NCBI GenBank assembly: GCA_035277145.1
Contig: DATELA010000066.1
Coordinates: 5,975-69,974 of the forward strand
Direction of reading: 5' to 3'
Source: DASRAP01 sp035277145
GTDB taxonomy: Bacteria; Gemmatimonadota; Gemmatimonadetes; Gemmatimonadales; Gemmatimonadaceae
DNA: 64,000 bases
Translations under genes and position numbers: made by a program
Notes under the pieces: model-generated
Database searches by the model: none
Seen by the model: the letters and a program-made list of their open reading frames with translations, nothing else
Told to the model about the DNA's origin: nothing
In this document: positions 57,401-64,000 of the stretch, one piece after another
How the letters are laid out: every line of letters starts with the position of its first letter
Position numbering within the stretch: the stretch's first letter is position 1

Positions 57401-60145
57401 AACATCGGTAACCCTGTTTCCGGCATTCCAGTAACGTGGGCCGTCACTGGTGGCGGCGGCTCGATAACGCCGTCGTCAAATACGAACGCGAGCGGTATCG
57501 CAGTGGCGACGCGCGTGCTCGGCACCACTGCGGGCTCGAACACGGCGAGTGCGTCGGTGGGCGGACTCACAGGCTCGCCGGTGAACTTCACGGCGACGGC
57601 GAACCCAGGTCAGGCCAAGAACATTGCGATCAACGGTGGCAACGCGCAGAGCGCAACCGTGAACACCAATGTCGCGACTGCTCCGTCTGCACTCGTGACC
57701 GATCGCGCAGGTAACGCGGTGAGCGGCGTCGGCGTGACGTTCGCGGTCACCGGTGGTGGTGGCACGGTGAATCCGGTGACGTCGATTTCCACGAACGCGA
57801 GCGGCATCGCGCAAGTGACGTCGTGGACGATGGGCACGTCGGCCGGCTCGAGCAACAACACGCTATCTGCGACGTCCGCAGGTCTGACGGGCAGTCCGCT
57901 CACGTTTACCGCGAGCGCGACGGCCGGTGCAGCGACGCAAATCGCGATAAACGGTGGCAACGGTCAAACAGCGACGGTCAACACGAACGTGGCGACGGCG
58001 CCATCGGTGATCGTGCGCGACGCTTTCAGCAACCCGGTGAGCGGCGTCCTGGTGACGTTTGCAGTTACGGGCGGCGGCGGTTCAGTCAACCCGGTTACCG
58101 CGATCGCGACCAATGCGAGCGGTATTGCGCAGGTGACATCGTGGACGCTCGGCACGGGTGCGGGCACGAACAACAACACGTTGTCTGCAACGTCGGCGGG
58201 TCTCGCCGGTTCGCCGGTTGGATTTACCGCGAGCGCAACGGCAGGTGCCGCGACGCAGATCGCGGTGAACAACGGCAACGGTCAGAGCGCGACGGTTAAC
58301 ACGAACGTTGCAACCCCGCCGTCCGTGATTGTGCGCGACGCATTCAGCAATCCGGTGAACGGCGTCCTGGTGACGTTTGCTGTTACCGGTGGTGGCGGTT
58401 CTGTGAACCCGGTTACGGCGATCGCGACCAATGCGAGCGGTATCGCGCAGGTCACGTCGTGGACACTTGGAACGACCGCGGGTACGAGCAACAACACGCT
58501 GTCAGCAACGTCCGCAGGTCTCGCGGGCTCTCCGGTGCAGTTCATCGCATCCGGTATCGCTGGCGCCGCGACGCAGATCGCCATCAACGGCGGTAACGGA
58601 CAGAGCGCGACGGTGAACACCGCCGTCGCGACCGATCCGTCCGTGATAGTGCGCGACGCATTCAGCAATCCCGTAAGCGGAGTGCTGGTGACGTTCGCAG
58701 TGACCGGCGGCGGCGGCGTAGTGAATCCAGTGACCGCTATTGCGACTAATGCGAGCGGCATTGCGCAGGTCAACTCATGGACGGTCGGCACCGTCGCGGG
58801 CACGAACAACAACACGCTCTCCGCGACGTCGGCTGGTTTGGCGGGCAGTCCGGTGGGCTTCACAGCGTCCGCGAATCCGGGTGCAGTGAACGTTGCGCAG
58901 TCGACGGTGGGTGCCGGTACGGCGACGATCACCGCGTGCTCGGTATCGTGCGTGGCCGGTAGCACTGCGTCAGTCATCACGGTGACGGTGCGCGATCAAT
59001 TCGCGAATGTGATTCAGGGCGCGAGCGTCGTGATTTCGTCGAACGGATCGAACAACGTGTTCTCGCCGTCGGCGAGCGGCACGACGAACGCGAGCGGCGT
59101 GTTCAGCGCGACGTTCAGTTCACAGACGGCGCAGGCGAAGACGATCAGCGTGACCGCGAACGCGATTAGCCTTACGGGCACATCGGTGACGGTGAATCCC
59201 GCGGCGGTGAGTTTGTCGAACTCGCTGTTCTCGGCCACCTCGACATCGATTACCGCGTGCAGCGTCAGCTGCGTGAACGGCAGCACGGCGTCGCTGGTCA
59301 CGGTGACTGTCCGCGATGCGTTCAGCAACGCGATTAGCGGCGAGACGGTGACGCCAGCCTGTTCCGTCGGTACAAGTTGCGTGTTCTCGCCGGCAAACGG
59401 TCTGACCAACGCATCGGGTGTGTTCACGACGTCGTTCCGGTCGACGCTCGCACAAGCGAAGACATTGCGTGCGCAGGTCTCCGGTGTTGGCATCATCACG
59501 CAAACGGATGCGGTAACGGTTGTCGCCGCTGCACCGTCGAGCGTTACGGTGACCAACGAAGGATTCTCGGCGCGCGTGGGTAACAACGTCACGAATCCGT
59601 CGTTCACCGTGCGCGACGCGTTCTCGAACCTGGTACCGAACTTCGCCGTGAGTTATTCGTCGTCGTTCAGCGGCGCGTTCAGCGGTCCCGCGACTACGAA
59701 TGCGAGCGGCGTTGCGACGCTCACGAGCTGGACCATGGCCGGCACGAACACCGATGACGCCTCGGGTCGCATGGCGAACAACGTCATCCTGACGGCGGGC
59801 AGTGCCTCCAACACGGCGACGTCGTACGGCATCTACACGTACAGCGGCGACGTCGGACCGCTCATCGGTGTCGGCGCTAGTTGCGACGGCTGCCACTACT
59901 TGAGTTGGACGCGCGCGAACATCGTGAATGCGTTGCAACAGGATCCTGTCGGCTATAACTCGTGCACGATCGCGAACTCGGTCGACTTCCTTGTCAACGC
60001 GAGCAACGCGAACAACAGCCTCATCTATCTCAAGGTGTCCGCGGCGGCGGGATGCGGTGGCGACATGCCGGCAGCTGGCGGACTCAGTACCGCGAACCGC
60101 AAGATTATTCGCGCCTGGATCAATAACGGAGCGTTGAACAACTGA
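54461..60145 (+). CDS. Giant Ig-repeat lipoprotein with C-terminal cytochrome-c-like domain (copy 1)
   Basis: 1894 aa, GTG one base after the kinase stop. A membrane-type N-terminus ends in a lipobox-like LIYAC (Cys33). A Big_2-like domain follows (about 45-130), then a beta domain with GFTGVANAPVPAAQE. About a dozen invasin/Big_1-type Ig repeats come next, each with the mark AGLTGSP or a variant, and some are exactly 106 residues. Two Cys-pair Ig units (TACSVSCVAGS, TACSVSCVNGS) and another Ig unit precede the end. The last 90 residues have CDGCH (Cys1808, Cys1811, His1812) and a possible haem ligand Met1869 in GGDMP. It is probably an outer-surface stalk with one c-type haem at its tip. Asp at +2 of the lipobox is noted; sorting rules for this phylum are unknown. 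Confidence 0.85.
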   Translation: MSTSSGRRRGRFYNNWPFRIGVGVIAGALIYACDVTDPTLISTAIQSLEMSPSNDTVIVGDSIKLNAVGTSMRGVKLIQPGAVWTTSNASIATVSSTGTVTGVGGGTAMITASFLGYTASADVLVTPPPTFDLTTGTIGFTGVANAPVPAAQEVLISNSGGGILSGIAVDSIVYSGAASDWLLADVGDGIEPDTLTLQPSRSDLPVGVHSAVVFMSAPKATNNPQQVAVTFDVGVGAAASIALDVGDGQSAVVNTAVAIDPSVVVRDAFNNPVPGTSVTFAISGGGGAVVPVTSILTDVNGRATVTSWTLGTLVGANALSATSAGLTGSPVTFSAMGTPAAAAQIAIWSGNGQSATVGTAVGAVPTVFVADQFGNAVSGTSVTFAVTGGGGSGTGLTTTSNASGFASVGSWTLGTVVGVNSMSATSAGLTGSPLTFTATGTVGAATQIVKTAGDAQTATAGSAVATAPSATVRDQFGNGVPGVSVTFAVTGGGGTVNPTTPILTNASGVAQVTSWTLGTVAGANSLSATSGGLTGSPLTFTATGNPGAATTIAKFGGDLQTDSIGKTLTTALQVRVTDALGNAVSGIVVTWAGTGGASLATPTSATNASGVASNTITLGNTAGAQGATATAAGLSGSPLSFSATATAGNATTIALNAGNAQTDTIGATLTQYSVRVSDRANNSKSGVTVTWAAAAGTITPSSVTNASGIAVATRVLGNTAGAQPSSATVAGLTGSPVNFTATANAGNPNTIVLNAGNAQTDTISKTLPIAYAVLIRDRASNPVSGATVNWSATGGTITPSSVTNASGIATATRVLGTVVGPHPSTATAVALPGSPIAFTATATPGNATTLLINAGDGQGATVNTALPIAPSAKVTDRAGNAVQGINVTFATAPGNNGAVVPVTAIATNAAGVAQLTSWTMGSVAKPDTMFATSAGLTGSPLRFTANAISGSASQMAMSGGNAQTDTIGATLAQYSVLITDNIGNPVSGIPVTWAVTGGGGSITPSSNTNASGIAVATRVLGTTAGSNTASASVGGLTGSPVNFTATANPGQAKNIAINGGNAQSATVNTNVATAPSALVTDRAGNAVSGVGVTFAVTGGGGTVNPVTSISTNASGIAQVTSWTMGTSAGSSNNTLSATSAGLTGSPLTFTASATAGAATQIAINGGNGQTATVNTNVATAPSVIVRDAFSNPVSGVLVTFAVTGGGGSVNPVTAIATNASGIAQVTSWTLGTGAGTNNNTLSATSAGLAGSPVGFTASATAGAATQIAVNNGNGQSATVNTNVATPPSVIVRDAFSNPVNGVLVTFAVTGGGGSVNPVTAIATNASGIAQVTSWTLGTTAGTSNNTLSATSAGLAGSPVQFIASGIAGAATQIAINGGNGQSATVNTAVATDPSVIVRDAFSNPVSGVLVTFAVTGGGGVVNPVTAIATNASGIAQVNSWTVGTVAGTNNNTLSATSAGLAGSPVGFTASANPGAVNVAQSTVGAGTATITACSVSCVAGSTASVITVTVRDQFANVIQGASVVISSNGSNNVFSPSASGTTNASGVFSATFSSQTAQAKTISVTANAISLTGTSVTVNPAAVSLSNSLFSATSTSITACSVSCVNGSTASLVTVTVRDAFSNAISGETVTPACSVGTSCVFSPANGLTNASGVFTTSFRSTLAQAKTLRAQVSGVGIITQTDAVTVVAAAPSSVTVTNEGFSARVGNNVTNPSFTVRDAFSNLVPNFAVSYSSSFSGAFSGPATTNASGVATLTSWTMAGTNTDDASGRMANNVILTAGSASNTATSYGIYTYSGDVGPLIGVGASCDGCHYLSWTRANIVNALQQDPVGYNSCTIANSVDFLVNASNANNSLIYLKVSAAAGCGGDMPAAGGLSTANRKIIRAWINNGALNN
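57605..58876 (+). repeat. Four tandem 318-bp Ig-repeat units
   Basis: Units at 57605-57922, 57923-58240, 58241-58558 and 58559-58876 have exactly the same length (106 codons). Their proteins are nearly the same, for example the shared FAVTGGGGSVNPVTAIATNA segment in units 2 and 3. At DNA level they differ at many third codon positions. They are internal repeats of the 1894-aa gene. Confidence 0.9.
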
Positions 60146-60151
60146 CGTTGT

Positions 60152-60169
60152 GAAGTTCTGAAGTAGAAG
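60152..60169 (+). repeat. GAAGTTCTGAAGTAGAAG word between the two lipoprotein genes
   Basis: This 18-base word lies in the 52-base gap between the two Ig-lipoprotein genes. It differs from GAAGTCTGAAGTAAGAAG at 31556-31573 only by two single-base gaps. The likeness at two distant sites suggests a dispersed element. Confidence 0.6.
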
Positions 60170-60197
60170 TGTGCGCGTTCATTACACGTGAAGCCGC

Positions 60198-63100
60198 ATG
60201 ACTACGTCGAACGTTCGCCGATGGTGGCAGTCGTCGTCTCGCACGCTGCGAGCTATTGCTCTCGGCGTGGCGACGAGCACGGCCATCGTTGCGTGCTCGG
60301 TCAGCGAACCGGGACTCATCCAGGTCGAGATCCAGTCGCTGTCGCTCATGCCGACAACCAACACGTTGGTCATCGGCGACTCACTGCAGTATTCCGCCGT
60401 CGGTGTGAGTCTCCGCGGCGTGCGGCTCATCCAGCCTGGGGCGGATTGGCAGACGAGTAACAGCGCCGTCGCCACGGTCAACGAGACTGGACGCGTTCTC
60501 GCCGTGTCGGCCGGGACCGTAGCAATCACCGCGACGATGCAGGGACTCACAGCCACGGTTGATCTCACCGTGACTCCCGCGCCGCTCATCGACGCGAGCG
60601 CGGACAGTATTGGGTTCACTGCGGTCGCCAACGCGCCGGTACCCGCCGCGCAAACGATTGAGATCACGAACAGTGGCGGCGGATCGCTCGTGGGCGTCGC
60701 GGTGGACTCGATCTCGTACGTTGGTGGCGCGGCGTGGCTGAGTGCCACGATGAGCGACGGTACCGCGCCCGATACGATTACGGTTCAGCCAACGACGACG
60801 GCGCTCGGACCCGCCACGTACGAGGCGATTCTCTTTGTCTCTGGTATCAAGGCCGAGAATAGCCCGCAGCAAATCAAAGTCACGTACGAAGTGAGCATCG
60901 GCGCGGCCGCGCTCATTCAAATGATTGCCGGCGACGCGCAGTCGGACACGATCAGCACGAAACTCGCGACTGCGCTGCAGGTAAGAATCAGCGACGCCTA
61001 CGGAAATGGCGTGCCTGGGGTTGCGGTAACGTGGACGGCGTCGGGCGGCGCGATCCTGTCGCTGCCAACGTCATCGACGGATGCGTCGGGCATCGCGTCC
61101 GATACGCTGCGACTCGGCACTACTGCAGGTGTGCAAGGCGCGACGGCAACTCTCAGCGGTGTTCCAGGATCGCCGATCAGTTTTTCGATGACGGCATTGC
61201 ACGGCAACGCGACGACGATCGCGCTGAACGCCGGCAATTCGCAGACAGATACGATTGGCACGACACTCGCGACACAGTACGCAGTTCGCGTCTCTGATCG
61301 TGGCAACAACGCGGTCAATGGGATCACGATCAACTGGGCGGCGGCGGCCGGTTCGATCACCGCGTCGTCCGTGACCGCGGCGAACGGCATTGCCGTTGCG
61401 ACACGCACGCTCGGTAACACTGCCGGCGCTCAGCCGTCGACCGCGACGGTTGCCGGCCTCACTGGTTCGCCGGTGAACTTTGCCGCCACCGCAACGCATG
61501 GTAACGCGACCAGCATCGTGTTGAACGCCGGCAATGCGCAGACGGACACGATCGGTACAACACTTCCCGTTGCGTACGCGGTGCGCATGACGGACCGCGC
61601 AGCGAATCCCGTCATTGGCGCGACGGTGAATTGGTCCGCGACCGGCGGCTCGATTACCGCGTCGTCGGTCACGAACGCATCCGGTATTGCGTCGGCGAAC
61701 CGAACGCTCGGCAACGTCGCGGGCGCACAGCCAGCAACGGCAACGGCGCCCGCACTCCCGGGCATGCCGATCGGATTCACGGCGACTGCGACGCACGGCA
61801 ACGCGACGACCATCGCGATCAACGGCGGCAATCTGCAGAGTGCTACGGTGAACACAGCGGTGCCCGTCGACCCGTCGGCGGTTGTGACCGATCGTGCGGG
61901 CAATCCAGTCTCGGGAGTTTCGGTCACGTTCTCCGCGACGGCGTCGAATGGCGTCGTGGTGCCGACGACTGCGCTCATCACGAACGCATCCGGTGTTGTG
62001 CAAGTCACGTCGTGGACGCTTGGCGCGACCGCCAAACCCGATACGCTGTTCGCAACATCGGGAAGTCTCAGCGGCAGCCCGCTGCGTTTTACCGCAACGG
62101 CGATCAGCGGTTCGGCGTCAGCGATGGCACTGAGCGGTGGTAACACGCAGACGGACACGATCAGCGCAACACTCGTTCAGTACAGCGTTGTCGTGACGGA
62201 CAACGTCGGCAATCCCGTGTCGGGAATTCCGGTTGCGTGGGCCGTCACCGGTGGCGGCGGCTCGATTACGCCGACGTCGAACACGAACGCGTCCGGCATC
62301 GCAGTGGCAACGCGCGTACTCGGTACCACACCGGGTGCGGCGACAGCGACGGCGTCTGTTGGCGGTTTGACTGGATCACCTGTGCAATTCACCGCGACAA
62401 CGCTCGTTGGAAACGCAGCGAACATCGCAGTGTTCGGTGGTAACGCGCAGTCAGCTACCGTCGCGACGAATGTTGCGACGGCGCCGTCAGTTCGCGTTAC
62501 CGATCGTGTTGGCAATTCATTCTCCGGGCGCGCGGTCACGTTTGCCGTGACGGGCGGTGGCGGTAGCGTCAACCCAGTCACGTCGATCAACACGAATGCG
62601 AGCGGTGTCGCACAGGTGACATCGTGGACGCTCGGCAACATCGCCGGTGCCAATGCGTTATCGGCGACATCCGCCGGACTTACCGGTAGCCCGGTCGCAA
62701 TTACCGCCACGGGGACAGCCGGTGCCGTCAGCGCATCGCAGTCGCTGTTGTCTGCAGCGACAAGCTCGATCACTGCGTGTAGCGTGTCGTGCGTCGCCGG
62801 CAGTACGGCATCCACGGTTACCGTGACCGCGCGCGATCAGTTCGGTAATGTCATTTCCGGTGCGAGCGTCGTTGTCGGTTCGAACGGAACGAACAACACG
62901 TTTGCACCGTCGGCGAGCGGCACGACGAATGCGAGCGGCGTATTCACGACCACGTTCAACTCGACCACCGCGCAACCGAAAACGGTGAGCGCGACGGCAA
63001 ACGCGGTCGGTGTATCGCAAACGGCTGCGGTCACCGTAACGGCCGCCGCGATCAGTCTGACGAATTCCTTGTTCTCCGCCGCGACGGCATCCATCACGGC

Positions 63101-63950
63101 GTGCAATGCGAGTTGCGTGAACGGAGTTACGCAATCCGCGGTGACGGTGACAGTTCAGGACGCATTCAGCAATCCAATCAGCGGCGCGACGGTCACGCCG
63201 TCGTGTTCAGTCGGGAGCAGCTGTGTGTTCACGACGGTAAGCGGCAACACGAATGCGTCGGGCGTGTTCACAACGTCGTTCCGTTCGACGCTCGCCGAAG
63301 CCAAGACGCTCCGCGGTGCGGTGACGGGCGTCGGCAACATCACGCAGACGGCGGGAGTAACCGTTGTCGCTGCAGCGCCGGCGTCGGTAACGGTCACGAA
63401 TGCGGGCGCGTCGGGGCGGGTGGGGCTTGGTCTCTCGACGCGCCCGACTTACACGGTCCGCGACGCGTTCTCCAACCTCGTTCCGAATTACCCCGTCACG
63501 TATTCGTCGGCGAACAGCGGCGCGTTCAGCGGCCCGTCTACAACGAACGCGAGTGGGCAGGCTACGCTGACGTCGTGGGTCATGTCGGATGTTGCGGCGG
63601 ATGACGCGCAGGGCCGGATGCCGAACAGTGTCACACTATTCGCGAACGGTTTCTCGAACACCGCGACGAGTTATGGCATCTACAGCTATTTGTTCGATGT
63701 GCAATCGTGGACGAACGACTGCGGTGACTGCCACACCAATCCGGTTGCGCCGAGCTACGTCAATGTGGCGTCGAGCTGTGTCGGTGTTCCCTACATCACG
63801 TCTGGCAACGCGAACCTGAGCGTGTCGTACCAGGTGCTCGTGTCGTCGTACTGCGGCATCTCGCAAATGCCGTACGGCCGTCCGGGGTTGTCGGCTGTCG
63901 GACTCAAGGTGATCCGCGCCTGGATAAACAACGGAGTACCCAACAACTGA
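60198..63950 (+). CDS. Ig-repeat lipoprotein with C-terminal cytochrome-c-like domain (copy 2)
   Basis: 1250 aa; a shorter paralogue of the gene before it with the same domain order. The lipobox AIVAC again places Cys at residue 33, followed by Ser. A Big_2-like domain, a beta domain with AVANAPVPAAQT, about six Big_1-type repeats, two Cys-pair units (TACSVSCVAGS, TACNASCVNGV) and a last Ig unit follow. The C-terminus has CGDCH (Cys1175, Cys1178, His1179) and Met1224 in SQMPYG, then KVIRAWINNGV. The haem ligands are kept while the rest of the tip diverged. It starts 52 bases after copy 1 and is likely co-transcribed with it. Confidence 0.85.
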   Translation: MTTSNVRRWWQSSSRTLRAIALGVATSTAIVACSVSEPGLIQVEIQSLSLMPTTNTLVIGDSLQYSAVGVSLRGVRLIQPGADWQTSNSAVATVNETGRVLAVSAGTVAITATMQGLTATVDLTVTPAPLIDASADSIGFTAVANAPVPAAQTIEITNSGGGSLVGVAVDSISYVGGAAWLSATMSDGTAPDTITVQPTTTALGPATYEAILFVSGIKAENSPQQIKVTYEVSIGAAALIQMIAGDAQSDTISTKLATALQVRISDAYGNGVPGVAVTWTASGGAILSLPTSSTDASGIASDTLRLGTTAGVQGATATLSGVPGSPISFSMTALHGNATTIALNAGNSQTDTIGTTLATQYAVRVSDRGNNAVNGITINWAAAAGSITASSVTAANGIAVATRTLGNTAGAQPSTATVAGLTGSPVNFAATATHGNATSIVLNAGNAQTDTIGTTLPVAYAVRMTDRAANPVIGATVNWSATGGSITASSVTNASGIASANRTLGNVAGAQPATATAPALPGMPIGFTATATHGNATTIAINGGNLQSATVNTAVPVDPSAVVTDRAGNPVSGVSVTFSATASNGVVVPTTALITNASGVVQVTSWTLGATAKPDTLFATSGSLSGSPLRFTATAISGSASAMALSGGNTQTDTISATLVQYSVVVTDNVGNPVSGIPVAWAVTGGGGSITPTSNTNASGIAVATRVLGTTPGAATATASVGGLTGSPVQFTATTLVGNAANIAVFGGNAQSATVATNVATAPSVRVTDRVGNSFSGRAVTFAVTGGGGSVNPVTSINTNASGVAQVTSWTLGNIAGANALSATSAGLTGSPVAITATGTAGAVSASQSLLSAATSSITACSVSCVAGSTASTVTVTARDQFGNVISGASVVVGSNGTNNTFAPSASGTTNASGVFTTTFNSTTAQPKTVSATANAVGVSQTAAVTVTAAAISLTNSLFSAATASITACNASCVNGVTQSAVTVTVQDAFSNPISGATVTPSCSVGSSCVFTTVSGNTNASGVFTTSFRSTLAEAKTLRGAVTGVGNITQTAGVTVVAAAPASVTVTNAGASGRVGLGLSTRPTYTVRDAFSNLVPNYPVTYSSANSGAFSGPSTTNASGQATLTSWVMSDVAADDAQGRMPNSVTLFANGFSNTATSYGIYSYLFDVQSWTNDCGDCHTNPVAPSYVNVASSCVGVPYITSGNANLSVSYQVLVSSYCGISQMPYGRPGLSAVGLKVIRAWINNGVPNN

Positions 63951-64000
63951 CGGCGCACTCACGGGTGCACAAACGAAAGCGCGGGCGGTGCTCGATCAGC

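Noticed and set aside
57605..58876. CRISPR or satellite array
   Set aside because: Units are 318 bp, coding and in frame, with no short direct repeat and unique spacer pattern.

Overview
The window is GC-rich bacterial chromosome, densely packed and mostly read on the + strand, with many GTG starts and 4-base ATGA/GTGA stop-start overlaps. The gene families point to a diderm, meso-diaminopimelate-type bacterium, most likely Gemmatimonadota: a eukaryotic-type IleRS, DUF5916 outer-membrane protein, DUF4388/TPR proteins, Ig-repeat lipoproteins with a terminal haem, and odd low-complexity 'word' repeats. This placement is inference from gene content; there is no rRNA or marker tree here.

Region 1 (1-23143) is an unbroken run of 23 co-directional genes with gaps of at most 21 bases. 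It opens with four housekeeping genes: the 3' part of ileS, a zinc-less DksA-like protein, lspA and a RluA/RluD-type pseudouridine synthase. A 19-gene chemosensory block follows: cheW, cheY, cheA, cheC, a 920-aa TPR protein, a DUF4388-TPR protein, a TPR-roadblock protein, two small roadblock proteins, an MglA-type GTPase, a protein with two tandem DnaA-type AAA+ domains but no DnaA DNA-binding domain, a second DUF4388-TPR protein, cheR, cheD, cheB, two more cheW, a TPR protein and a membrane-anchored metallopeptidase-like protein. There is no methyl-accepting receptor, flagellar gene or pilus gene. The likeliest reading is a chemosensory pathway that controls a polarity or surface-motility machine (MglA/roadblock), with a DnaA-like ATPase as an unexplained component. 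This is the best candidate in the window for an undescribed system.

Region 2 (23144-25380) holds a 66-aa membrane protein behind an apparently leaderless promoter, a tRNA-Val(UAC), and an exported TPR protein closed by a strong terminator.

Region 3 (25417-51833) is a division and cell-wall (dcw) cluster: rsmH, ftsL, ftsI, murE, murF, mraY, murD, ftsW, murG, murC, ftsQ, ftsA, then two genes on the opposite strand (a DUF5916 protein and an exported amidase) wedged between ftsA and ftsZ, then ftsZ, an M23 peptidase, a vWA-like membrane protein, ftsY and recG. mraZ, murB and ddl are not in the cluster.

Region 4 (51834-64000) has a Ser/Thr kinase with a zinc ribbon and extracytoplasmic Ig-like (Big_2-type) domains. 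Two huge paralogous lipoproteins follow (1894 and 1250 aa), built of Ig-like repeats and ending in a CxxCH cytochrome-c-like domain. They look like long surface stalks carrying one haem at the tip.

Scattered through the window are short repetitive words of the same flavour (GAAGACGA, GGCTCAC, AGAATTCTGAATTC, GAAGTCTGAAGTA types). They sit inside ileS as in-frame insertions, at gene ends and between genes.
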